This document shows, in pieces, positions 35,348 through 43,589 of a stretch of 64,000 nucleotides of DNA; the stretch's first letter is position 1; every line of letters begins with the position of its first letter. The notes below the pieces were generated by a model. That model had not been told where the DNA came from, ran no database searches, and saw nothing but the letters and a program-made list of their open reading frames with translations. The translations under genes and the position numbers were made by a program. Origin of the DNA: Bhargavaea ullalensis (GTDB lineage Bacteria > Bacillota > Bacilli > Bacillales_A > Planococcaceae); assembly GCF_040545425.1 (NCBI RefSeq), contig NZ_JBEPLW010000001.1; one strand, 5' to 3'.

Positions 35348-35910
35348 TGGCGACGGGCATCGTGCTGGCAGGGGGCGAATCCAGGCGGTACGGTTCCCCG
35401 AAGGCGTTTGCCGAACTGGACGGCCGCCCGTTCTGGCGCCGGGCGGCGGAAGCGCTAGCGGAAGCCGGCTGCAGCCCGGTTGTCATTTCGGTACGTCCCG
35501 AGCATCTTGGCAGGATGGATGGCGGATTCTGCACGGTGACGGATGAGGCGGAATTCGCAGGCGACGGCCCGCTCGCCGGAATTTATTCCGCGATGGAAGC
35601 CTTCCCGGATGAGCGCTATGTGATCCTGCCGTGCGATATGCCGTTCATCGGCCCGGAGGAGGCCGCCCGCCTGATGGAGCTGGCCTTGCGCGGGACGCCG
35701 GTCACTGCCGTCCGCACGCAAGATCACCCGGTGCCGCTCGTGGGCGTGTGGTCCGGCACGCTGAAAGAAAGCCTGCGCCAGTCGCTGGAAGCGGGGGAAC
35801 GGGGCGTCATCCGGTTTCTCGGGAGCGTGAGCACAGACTGGATCGATGCCGCTGAACTGAACGAAAATCCGGCTGTGTTCCGGAATGTGAACACACCGAT
35901 TGATGGGTAA
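35347..35910 (+). CDS. mobA: molybdenum cofactor guanylyltransferase MobA
   Basis: A 187-residue nucleotidyltransferase that attaches GMP to molybdopterin. N-terminal GIVLAGGESRRYGSPKAF is the GTP-binding signature. Further motifs are DGPLAGIYSAM and VILPCDMPFI (metal-binding Asp). It starts on the last base of the moaD stop. Confidence 0.94.
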   Translation: MATGIVLAGGESRRYGSPKAFAELDGRPFWRRAAEALAEAGCSPVVISVRPEHLGRMDGGFCTVTDEAEFAGDGPLAGIYSAMEAFPDERYVILPCDMPFIGPEEAARLMELALRGTPVTAVRTQDHPVPLVGVWSGTLKESLRQSLEAGERGVIRFLGSVSTDWIDAAELNENPAVFRNVNTPIDG

Positions 35911-35952
35911 TGGATACATACCGGCAGCCTGAACGGAAAGGGAGGAAGCGAC

Positions 35953-36969
35953 ATGACCCGACAACCATTGACCGACCGGTTCGGACGGCCGATCCGCGAT
36001 CTGAGGATTTCGGTGACCGACCGGTGCAACTTCAGATGTTCCTACTGCATGCCGAAAGAGGTGTTCGGGGATGATTACGCATTCCTGCCGAAATCGGAGC
36101 TGCTGTCATTTGAAGAGATCCACCGCCTGACGAAGCTGTTCGCAGAAGCGGGCGTGAAGAAAATCCGGCTGACGGGCGGCGAGCCGCTCATGAGGCGTGG
36201 CCTGCCCGAGCTCGTGGAACGCATTCTGAGCGTTCCCGGCATCGAAGACATCGGCCTGACGACAAACGGACTGCTGCTCGGTGCGCACGCCCGGCCGCTC
36301 CATGACGCGGGCCTGCGCCGGCTGAATATCAGTCTCGACGCGCTCGACCCGGACATATCCGGCGAACTCAACGGGCGCGGCGTGGACCCGGCCCGCATCC
36401 TCAAGCAGATCGACCTGGCCCGCGACATCGGCTTTGAGATCAAAGTGAACATGGTCGTGAAAAAAGGCGTCAACGATTCGGAAATCCTGCCGATGGCCGC
36501 GCACTTCAAGGAGCGGGGCATCACACTCCGGTTCATCGAGTTCATGGACGTCGGCAACGACAACGGCTGGAGCTTCAAAGACGTCGTCACGAAAAAGGAG
36601 ATCTACGGGCGGCTGGCCGGGGCATACGACCTCGAGCCGGTCGGCCGCGACTATTACGGCGAAGTCGCCAAGCGCTACCGGTACCGGGACAACGGGGCCC
36701 AGGTCGGCTTCATCACCTCCGTGTCCGAGTCATTCTGCTCGACCTGTACGCGCGCCAGGCTGTCATCCGACGGCAAGCTGATCACCTGCCTGTTCGCGGA
36801 AGGCGGCTTTGACCTCCGGGAGCTGGTCCGCGGAGGGGCTTCGGACGATGAACTCGCGGATGCGATCCGGGGCGTCTGGGAAAGCCGGGCTGACCGGTAT
36901 TCGGACGAGCGCACAGAACAAACCGCCAAAAACCGCAAGAAAATCGGCATGTCTTATATCGGCGGATAA
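35953..36969 (+). CDS. moaA: GTP 3',8-cyclase MoaA (radical SAM)
   Basis: A 338-residue radical SAM enzyme beginning cofactor synthesis from GTP. N-terminal cluster CNFRCSYC; C-terminal cluster in CSTCTRARLSSDGKLITC. KIRLTGGEPLMRRGL and LNISLDALDP are conserved. The protein ends in Gly-Gly (YIGG), needed for activity in this family. AAGGGAGGAAGCGAC precedes ATG 35953. It is the last gene of the moeA-to-moaA run. Confidence 0.97.
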   Translation: MTRQPLTDRFGRPIRDLRISVTDRCNFRCSYCMPKEVFGDDYAFLPKSELLSFEEIHRLTKLFAEAGVKKIRLTGGEPLMRRGLPELVERILSVPGIEDIGLTTNGLLLGAHARPLHDAGLRRLNISLDALDPDISGELNGRGVDPARILKQIDLARDIGFEIKVNMVVKKGVNDSEILPMAAHFKERGITLRFIEFMDVGNDNGWSFKDVVTKKEIYGRLAGAYDLEPVGRDYYGEVAKRYRYRDNGAQVGFITSVSESFCSTCTRARLSSDGKLITCLFAEGGFDLRELVRGGASDDELADAIRGVWESRADRYSDERTEQTAKNRKKIGMSYIGG

Positions 36970-36980
36970 AGAAATACGGG

Positions 36981-37039
36981 GCAGGCAGGTGTATTGCATT
37001 AGGGATATCCCTTTAATGTGCCCGCCTGCCTGTTTTTGC
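36981..37039 (+). terminator. long terminator hairpin after moaA whose tip matches an NreC box
   Basis: CAGGCAGG (36983-36990) pairs with CCTGCCTG (37026-37033) followed by TTTTTG. The loop holds a second palindrome, CATTAGGG-ATAT-CCCTTTAATG (36997-37018), which contains GGG-N4-CCC. It could be only the tip of the hairpin or also a regulator site for the oxidoreductase gene downstream. Confidence 0.65.
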
Positions 37040-37102
37040 GTTTGTTCCGAACCGCCGGGGGAAAGGGAATAGTGGCGAGAATGAAGAGGGGAGGAGATTC
37101 AT

Positions 37103-37528
37103 ATGCCGAACGGGCTGGGTCCGCTTCTCGAAGAGGCATGCAGCGATAACCGACGGGCACTGGAGTTGCTTGGGAATTACGACCATCCTGCGGTCATTCT
37201 GCTTCGAACGGCGCTTGAGGACCAAGAAAACCAGTTAAAGCAGCTGGTCTCTCAGTTCCGTGAAACCGATCTGCCGGCACTGGAGGACATCAAGACCTAT
37301 TGCACGGCGTCTTATCATGCAAATGAAGTGATCGGACCGTTTTTCGAATCGTGGAAACGGGCAGTCGGCTGGATGGATGATCCGTCCGGAGCTGCGGTCG
37401 ATGAAGTCGGCCCGATTGTGAAAGACATGAAAAGTTTGTTTGAAAAGGCGGCGGTGCAATTGGAAAAGACGTATGGCCGGCTTGAAGTGAAATATGTTGT
37501 GCCGGACGTCTATTTTCCGGCAGTGTGA
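37103..37528 (+). CDS. hypothetical protein preceding the molybdopterin oxidoreductase
   Basis: A 141-residue helical soluble protein; family not recognised. It lacks signal peptide, membrane segments and metal motifs. A strong GGGGAGGAG precedes ATG 37103. It lies 15 bp before the oxidoreductase gene and shares its direction, so it is probably a dedicated partner or maturation factor (inference from position only). Confidence 0.65.
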   Translation: MPNGLGPLLEEACSDNRRALELLGNYDHPAVILLRTALEDQENQLKQLVSQFRETDLPALEDIKTYCTASYHANEVIGPFFESWKRAVGWMDDPSGAAVDEVGPIVKDMKSLFEKAAVQLEKTYGRLEVKYVVPDVYFPAV

Positions 37529-37543
37529 AGGGAGGAAATCTGG

Positions 37544-39970
37544 ATGGCTTGGGAAAGCGAACGAATCGACCAAAATGTCTACAGCCAGGGGAATGTCGAC
37601 AGGTGGGTATACAGTACATGCAATATCTGTTCCGTCGGCTGCGGCTGTTACATAGCCGTCAAGGATGAGCAGATTGTCGGAATCAAGGGGAACGGTGAGC
37701 ATCCGATCAACCGGGGGCGGCTCGGACCAAAAGGTGAAAACCAGTGGTATGCCAATCAGGCCCCCGACCGTCTGAAAACGCCGCTTATCCGCAATGCGGC
37801 CGGTGACCTCGAACCGGCCACATGGGAAGAAGCGATGGGCCTCATCGCCGAAAAGGCCCGCAAAGCGATGAAGGAAAAAGGAACGAACAGCATCAGCATT
37901 TACTCAACCGGACAGGGATTCATCGAAGACTACTACACGATTGCCAAAGTCGGGCGTGCCGGCCTGCAGACCCACCTACTCGATGCCAATACGAGGCTGT
38001 GCACGGCGACGACGGAGTTCTGCCTGCTCCAGTCATTCGGGGCGGACGGTGCGCCGGCCTCGTTTGATGATATCGACGAAACGGAAACCCTCATGCTGTT
38101 CGGCCACAATGCCGCCGAAACGGGGACAGTCTTGTTTGAGCGGATCATGGACCGCAAAAATCGGACGGGCAAGCCGTACCTCATCGTCGTCGACCCGAGG
38201 AAAACCCTGACGGCAAAAGAAGCCGACCTGCATATCCAGCTGACGCCGGGTGAGAATGTGCCGCTCATGAACGGGATCATCCGCGAACTGATCAGCAGGG
38301 GACAGATCGACCAGGAATTTATCGGAATCCATACGGTCGGCTTTGACGAGATGAAAGAGTCCGTGGAAGAGTGGACAATGGAAAAAGCATCGGATGCGTC
38401 CGGCGTACCGATGGAAACTTTTGAGAAATTGGTCGACCGGCTCGGAAACACCCCGTCCCTCGTCACAACCACCCTGCAGGGGGTCTACCAAAGTTCGGAA
38501 GCGACAACGGCATGCGTGGCGGTCAATAACCTTCATCTGATCCGGGGGCTGATCGGCAAGCCGGGCAGCGGCCCGCTCCATATGGCCGGCCAGCCAAGCT
38601 CCTCGGCCAACAGGACGGCAGGCGGGGTCGGGACTTATCCGGCCCACCGGAATCCGAACAATCCCGACCATATCAAGGAAATGGCTGAACTCTGGAATGT
38701 AGAGGAAGACAGATTGCCGGTCGGTCCGGAAAAAGGGATCGAAGACATCATTTCAATGATTGAAAAGGACGAAGTGGACTTGTTCTGGAACATCGGGACC
38801 AATCCGATGGTATCGCTGCCGAACCGCAGGCGGGCAAAAAAAGCACTCGAAAAGACATTCGTCATTGTCCAGGATCCGTTCCTCACCGAGACGGCGGCAG
38901 TGGCGGACGTGATCCTGCCGGCCGCGCTCTGGGGCGAAAAAGAAGGCATCATGGAAAACGGCGACCGGACACTCAACCTTTCCAGAAAAGCCGTCGAGCC
39001 GCCGGCAGGGGTCAAATCGGATTTTGAAATTTTGCTGGATTTCGCCGGACGGATGGAATTTCAGGACAAAGACGGAAATCCGCTCATCCAATACTCGACG
39101 CCCGAACAATGTTTCGAAGAGTTCAAGCGGGTATCGAAGGGACGTCCGTGTGACATGACCGGTGTCACATACGACCGCCTTGAACGGTTGAACGGCATGC
39201 GCTGGCCGGTTCCGGACGAGGAATCCACCGGCACGACGCGCCTGTATTCCGACTTCAAGTTCCACACGAAAGTGAATGATGCACAGACCTTCGGCAAGAA
39301 CCAGTTCACCGGACGGGCCAACTCAAAGGAAGAGTATGAGGAAATCGGAGCGGAAGGCCGGGCCATCCTGCATCCGACGCGCAATCTCCGCCCGATGGAA
39401 AAACCGGATGACAATTATCCGATGTGGCTGACGACGGGCCGTCTCGTCTGGCACTGGCACACCCGGACCAAAACGGCCCGTTCGCCGCTGCTCCACATGG
39501 CGGCGCAGCACGGATACGCCGAAATCCATTCCGACGATGCTGAAGAGCTCGGCATCGTAGAAGGGGAAGTGGTCCGCATTTCATCGCCGCGCGGAGAAAT
39601 CGAAGTTCCCGCAAGGATTGGTGAAATCGTCCAGAAGGGGCTCGTGTTCGTTCCGTTCCACTTTGGCAACTGGGAGAAAAAAGAGGCGGCCAACGAGCTG
39701 ACGCTGGACTTGGTGGATCCGCTTTCCAAACAGCCCTTGTTCAAGCAATCGGCATGCAAAGTGGAGAAAATCCGCGGCACCCATGAAGTGGCCGAAGGCG
39801 AATCGCTGGAGGGCATCGCTTCACACTACGGTTTGTCCGCACGCGAACTGGCCGCCGCCAACCGGCTTTCCACGCCATACGAGATCCAGACCGGCAAGTC
39901 GATCGAAGTGCCGATTTCCATCATCAATACGCCGCTGCAGCCGTATATGCCTTACCGCGAAAACATGTAA
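37544..39970 (+). CDS. cytoplasmic molybdopterin oxidoreductase with C-terminal LysM domain
   Basis: An 808-residue enzyme of the NarB/NapA/FdhF group. The Fe-S segment reads CNICSVGCGC (Cys26, 29, 33, 35), but the usual fourth ligand further on is Gly (GRLGPKG). The likely Mo ligand Cys is in NTRLCTAT, near residue 150, with FGADGAPASFDDID following as in assimilatory nitrate reductases. Domain IV is present (WLTTGRLVWHWHTRTKT). The last ~50 residues (HEVAEGESLEGIASHYGLS to EIQTGKSIEVP) form a LysM module. No Tat or Sec signal is present. The substrate is unknown; nitrate or formate are candidates. GGGAGGAAAT precedes ATG 37544. Confidence 0.88.
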   Translation: MAWESERIDQNVYSQGNVDRWVYSTCNICSVGCGCYIAVKDEQIVGIKGNGEHPINRGRLGPKGENQWYANQAPDRLKTPLIRNAAGDLEPATWEEAMGLIAEKARKAMKEKGTNSISIYSTGQGFIEDYYTIAKVGRAGLQTHLLDANTRLCTATTEFCLLQSFGADGAPASFDDIDETETLMLFGHNAAETGTVLFERIMDRKNRTGKPYLIVVDPRKTLTAKEADLHIQLTPGENVPLMNGIIRELISRGQIDQEFIGIHTVGFDEMKESVEEWTMEKASDASGVPMETFEKLVDRLGNTPSLVTTTLQGVYQSSEATTACVAVNNLHLIRGLIGKPGSGPLHMAGQPSSSANRTAGGVGTYPAHRNPNNPDHIKEMAELWNVEEDRLPVGPEKGIEDIISMIEKDEVDLFWNIGTNPMVSLPNRRRAKKALEKTFVIVQDPFLTETAAVADVILPAALWGEKEGIMENGDRTLNLSRKAVEPPAGVKSDFEILLDFAGRMEFQDKDGNPLIQYSTPEQCFEEFKRVSKGRPCDMTGVTYDRLERLNGMRWPVPDEESTGTTRLYSDFKFHTKVNDAQTFGKNQFTGRANSKEEYEEIGAEGRAILHPTRNLRPMEKPDDNYPMWLTTGRLVWHWHTRTKTARSPLLHMAAQHGYAEIHSDDAEELGIVEGEVVRISSPRGEIEVPARIGEIVQKGLVFVPFHFGNWEKKEAANELTLDLVDPLSKQPLFKQSACKVEKIRGTHEVAEGESLEGIASHYGLSARELAAANRLSTPYEIQTGKSIEVPISIINTPLQPYMPYRENM

Positions 39971-39973
39971 TCA

Positions 39974-40040
39974 AAGCAGGGACACGGACGATTCCCGCCG
40001 GCCAGCCGGCCGCCGGGCAATGCCGGGTCCTTGCTTTGTG
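39974..40040. terminator. possible bidirectional terminator
   Basis: AAGCAGGGACACGG...CCGGGTCCTTGCTTTG is a long imperfect stem with an inner GCCGGC-rich hairpin. The T tract is weak. It lies between convergent genes. Confidence 0.5.
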
Positions 40041-40115
40041 TTTGTGGCGGCAAAAATTCGCACAAAAAACAGCGGCGCCCTCCGGCAACCGCCCTTTCGC
40101 TTTCCAATCAACCAA

Positions 40116-40361
40116 TCAACTGTTGATCGACCCGGTCTGCTTATCATCCTTCGCCGCCTCAAAGTTGCCTGACCCGACCCGGCGCCGGATCTCTTCTTCG
40201 GAAAGCGGCTCCAGCACCGGTTCCGTCGGAATGTCGATCGATCCGTCGTCAATCTCCGTCCGTTCCACCCGTGCAAACCCCGCATTCGTCTGCCGGCCGA
40301 GCTCTTCGCGTGTCTGCCGGTCTTCGTAAGTTTCTTCCACCCATTTGTCTTGCTTCGCCAT
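40116..40361 (-). CDS. small acidic hypothetical protein
   Basis: An 81-residue very hydrophilic protein (MAKQDKWVEETYEDRQTREE...), with no membrane segment and no recognised family. ATG 40361 follows GTGGGGAG at 5 bp. It is likely disordered in part. It stands alone. Confidence 0.6.
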   Translation of the reverse strand: MAKQDKWVEETYEDRQTREELGRQTNAGFARVERTEIDDGSIDIPTEPVLEPLSEEEIRRRVGSGNFEAAKDDKQTGSINS

Positions 40362-40512
40362 GTAACTCCCCACTTCCTCCAATTTTCCATTCACATACCC
40401 TGCCCGGCGGAAAGTGAAACATCACACTGCCTGGCGTTGCCGAACATTCGCAGGCGATTGCCGGACTTGCAGCAAGCTTGTTCCGACATTCGGCCATTGC
40501 CCCCTGCCGGCA

Positions 40513-41364
40513 CTATCGGCAGTTGTTATCTTCATTGTTCGAGGCGTGTTTTTTCACCCGCAGCCTGCCGATCCACTCCATCCCGAAATCAACGAGCGGA
40601 TCCATGGCGACAACGGTCGTCTTGGCCTGGCCGATTTTGCAGTGGGCCACTTCTTCAGGATGTTCGCGCTCGAAGGCACGCGCCAGCACGGGGAAATCGT
40701 CCGAGTCGAGCTTCGCCATGTCGTATTCCACCCAGCGGCGTTCCCCGTCCACGGTCATTGCGGCGCCGTCCCGGTATGTCTCCAGTCCGGGCGCCCGGTA
40801 TTCCGCAAGATGAAGCGCGGTGCAGGAGTCGTACCCGGCACCTAGCAGGATGATCTTCAAGCCGTTGCCGTACATTTTCCCGAGTGGTGACCCTTCGCCG
40901 AACGAATCGTCCAGCGGGTGGTCCTGCATCCATTCGCCCGCATCCCGGCCGTGCGCGATGAAGGAATGCGCAGGATGGGGACTCCGGACGGTCGCCGGAT
41001 GCCGGTGCAGGCACTCCGCCACTTTTCCCATTCCCCGAAGATGCGTGAGGTGCGGATCGTAGGCGGGCAGCGATCGGCGGATCGGCTCGTGCCAGTCTTC
41101 CGGAACGGGCGGCATCTGCCAGTTCGCCGGGTCGGAATTGTCGGCGGACTGTGCCGGCATGACGACCGTCCCTTTTTCCGTGACGGTTTCAAGAAGTGCC
41201 TCCGTCACCGCCTGGGCACCGCCGGACACCCAGCCGATCGCCTTCATCGAAGTATGGACGATGATCCGGTCGCCCGGTTTGATTCCGGCATCCGACAGGT
41301 CTCGCATTAATGTTTCTTTCGTGATTAATTCGCTTGTTCCGAGCATGACGTCAAACTCGTGCAT
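40513..41364 (-). CDS. AAC(3) family N-acetyltransferase
   Basis: A 283-residue protein of the aminoglycoside 3-N-acetyltransferase/YokD family. GDRIIVHTSMKAIGWVSGGA, MPAQSADNSDPANW and RSPHPAHSFIAHG match the family, including the conserved His region. Chromosomal members often have no resistance phenotype. ATG 41364 follows AGGGAG at 9 bp; the frame continues to 41409 without a site. Monocistronic. Confidence 0.85.
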   Translation of the reverse strand: MHEFDVMLGTSELITKETLMRDLSDAGIKPGDRIIVHTSMKAIGWVSGGAQAVTEALLETVTEKGTVVMPAQSADNSDPANWQMPPVPEDWHEPIRRSLPAYDPHLTHLRGMGKVAECLHRHPATVRSPHPAHSFIAHGRDAGEWMQDHPLDDSFGEGSPLGKMYGNGLKIILLGAGYDSCTALHLAEYRAPGLETYRDGAAMTVDGERRWVEYDMAKLDSDDFPVLARAFEREHPEEVAHCKIGQAKTTVVAMDPLVDFGMEWIGRLRVKKHASNNEDNNCR

Positions 41365-41459
41365 TGCGCCCAACTCCCTGTTTTGCTGTCCTGCTTCCGA
41401 GTATAGCATTTCACCGGCCGGGAAATCGGGTATAGAATGAATTCAGGAGGTGCTCGTGA

Positions 41460-42887
41460 ATGGAAAACTGGAAACTTTGGATAGACGGAAGCTGGCAGGA
41501 TGCGGACCGGACGTATGAGCTGAAGTCCCCGTATTCCCAGGAAGTGATCGCCGAGGTGGCGAAAGCCGATGAGGAAGACGTCCGGCGGGCAATCGCCGGT
41601 GCGCAGGAGGCATTTCTTGAATTCAGGAAATGGCCGGCATACGAGCGGGCCGAACTGCTTTACCGGGCGGTGGATTTGATCGAGGCGCAGAAGGAAGAAC
41701 TGGCGCAACTGCTCGCCAAAGAAGCCGGAAAGCCGATCAAAACGGCCCGGGGGGAGATCGACCGGACGATTGCGACGTATCAGTTTTCCGCGGAGGCAGC
41801 CAAATCGCTGTACGGCGAGACGGTGCCGATGGATGCGGCGCCGGGCGTGACGGACCGCATCGGCTGGACAAAACGCGAGGCGCTCGGCGTCGTTGCTGCC
41901 ATCACGCCGTTCAACTTTCCGTCCAATCTCGTTGCCCACAAGCTCGGACCGGCATTCGCCGTCGGCAACACGGTCGTATTGAAGCCCGCCACGCAGACGC
42001 CGCTGTCTTCACTGGCGCTTGCGGAGATTTTCAAGGAAGCCGGATTGCCTGACGGCGCACTCCAGATCGTGACGGGCAGCGGCAGCGAACTGAGCGAATC
42101 GCTCATCACGAACGAGCTGGTGAAAAAAGTGACATTCACCGGCAGCGTGCCGGTCGGTCTCGACATCAAATCAAAAGTCGGGCTCAAAAAGCTGACGCTT
42201 GAACTCGGCTCGAACTCCGCGCTCATCGTGGAGCCGGACGTGCCGCTTGAGAAGATCTTGCCCCGTGCCGTGACGGGTGCGTTCGGATTTTCCGGGCAGG
42301 TGTGCATTTCGCTCCAGCGGGTGTATGTGCATGAAAGCATCTATGATGAATTCGTGGATGGATTCGTCCGAGAAACGGAAAAACTGCAGATCGGCGACCC
42401 GTCGGATGAATCGACGGACGTCGGCTCCATGATCCATCCGGGCGAAGCCGACAGGGCCCTGGAGTGGATCGAAGCCGCCAAGGAACAGGGTGCGACCATC
42501 CGTACCGGCGGCAACCGCATCCAGAACGGCATCGCGCCGACCGTCTTGACCGACGTGACGCCGGACATGAACGTCGTCTGCATGGAGGTGTTCGCCCCGA
42601 TTGTCACGATCATGAAATACTCGGATCTGGACGAGGCGATCGACCTCGTCAACGACTCGCAATACGGACTCAACGCGGGCATCTACACGCGCGACATCGA
42701 ATCCGCGATGAAGGCAGCCGACGAAATTGAAGCCGGCGCCGTCATCATCAACGACATCCCGACTTTCCGCGTCGACAACATGCCGTACGGCGGCGTCAAA
42801 ATGAGCGGCTACGGCCGCGAAGGCGTCAAATATGCCATCGAAGGCATGACCGAGATGAAATTTATCACCATCAAAACCAGCTTCTGA
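41460..42887 (+). CDS. aldehyde dehydrogenase (NAD(P)-dependent)
   Basis: A 475-residue ALDH superfamily enzyme. Catalytic Cys is in GFSGQVCISLQRV, the general-base Glu in TLELGSNSA, and the cofactor site in ITPFNFPSNLVAHKLGPA and FTGSVPVG. The sequence is closest in style to the lactaldehyde/phosphonoacetaldehyde/GapN-like group rather than to betaine aldehyde dehydrogenase. No neighbour reveals the substrate. Start ATG 41460 follows CAGGAGGTG. Confidence 0.9.
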   Translation: MENWKLWIDGSWQDADRTYELKSPYSQEVIAEVAKADEEDVRRAIAGAQEAFLEFRKWPAYERAELLYRAVDLIEAQKEELAQLLAKEAGKPIKTARGEIDRTIATYQFSAEAAKSLYGETVPMDAAPGVTDRIGWTKREALGVVAAITPFNFPSNLVAHKLGPAFAVGNTVVLKPATQTPLSSLALAEIFKEAGLPDGALQIVTGSGSELSESLITNELVKKVTFTGSVPVGLDIKSKVGLKKLTLELGSNSALIVEPDVPLEKILPRAVTGAFGFSGQVCISLQRVYVHESIYDEFVDGFVRETEKLQIGDPSDESTDVGSMIHPGEADRALEWIEAAKEQGATIRTGGNRIQNGIAPTVLTDVTPDMNVVCMEVFAPIVTIMKYSDLDEAIDLVNDSQYGLNAGIYTRDIESAMKAADEIEAGAVIINDIPTFRVDNMPYGGVKMSGYGREGVKYAIEGMTEMKFITIKTSF

Positions 42888-42910
42888 AGCCTTTTCCATT
42901 GGGTAAGCAC

Positions 42911-42948
42911 GAGAAAGCCGTCCGGTAAGTAGGTCCGGGCGGCTTTTT
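42911..42948 (+). terminator. Rho-independent terminator
   Basis: AAAGCCGTCCGG...CCGGGCGGCTTTTTG. Confidence 0.87.
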
Positions 42949-43086
42949 GCCTGCCGCAAGACGGGCTGTACAATGAAAGGGCCACCGTACCGTCCGTTTT
43001 CACCCCGGAACGGTTTGTGATTAATTATTGGATTGACGGCAAGAAACATCGAACCATTTTTGACAATCAATAAGGAGGCGTAGATT

Positions 43087-43503
43087 TTGAACACTGAAAA
43101 AATGGAAGAATTATATACCCGGGTCGCCCATGCGATCATTGGCATGATTCCGGAGGAGTGGGATTGGATCAAGCTGTATAACGAATATTGGGATGGCTAT
43201 TACACGGCCTTTTTCTACTATGCACCCTCAGGCGGGGGCGAACCGGTCTATAGTCTCGATATTCCGGACACTTTTGGCGTGAGTGAAGAAGAGTTCGATC
43301 AATTGGATGAAGAACTGTATGATGTCCTGAAGGCTTTGTGGGTCGAATTCGGCCGTCAGGAACAACAACCCTGGACGAGCCTGACGTTTTCATTGGCCCG
43401 TGACGGGAAGATGAACATCGATTATGGCTACGAGGATCTGTCGGAGCTCGACCCCGTCGAAAAGCAAAACCGATGGGAAGCCGAGCATATCGCCAAGCAA
43501 TAA
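43087..43503 (+). CDS. YezG-like antitoxin/immunity family protein (orphan)
   Basis: A 138-residue soluble acidic protein of the DUF600/YezG type (NEYWDGYYTAFFYYAP, LWVEFGRQEQQPWTSLTFSL, KMNIDYGYEDLSELDP). In Bacillus subtilis YezG neutralises the LXG-type nuclease toxin YeeF. Here there is no LXG toxin beside it. Start TTG 43087 follows AAGGAGG by 9 bp. Confidence 0.78.
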   Translation: MNTEKMEELYTRVAHAIIGMIPEEWDWIKLYNEYWDGYYTAFFYYAPSGGGEPVYSLDIPDTFGVSEEEFDQLDEELYDVLKALWVEFGRQEQQPWTSLTFSLARDGKMNIDYGYEDLSELDPVEKQNRWEAEHIAKQ

Positions 43504-43589
43504 GGAGACCGTTCGGGGGCACGAAGAGGATGTCCATCCCCTGAAATGCGCAGAAAGTTGTTGGACGGGATGATCGGAAAGAGACTGAC

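Noticed and set aside
37544..39970. Formate dehydrogenase FdhF
   Set aside because: The DUF1641 partner and ferredoxin-type N-terminal domains of the bacillar enzyme are missing, and the Mo-ligand segment looks more like NarB, so only a general name is given.
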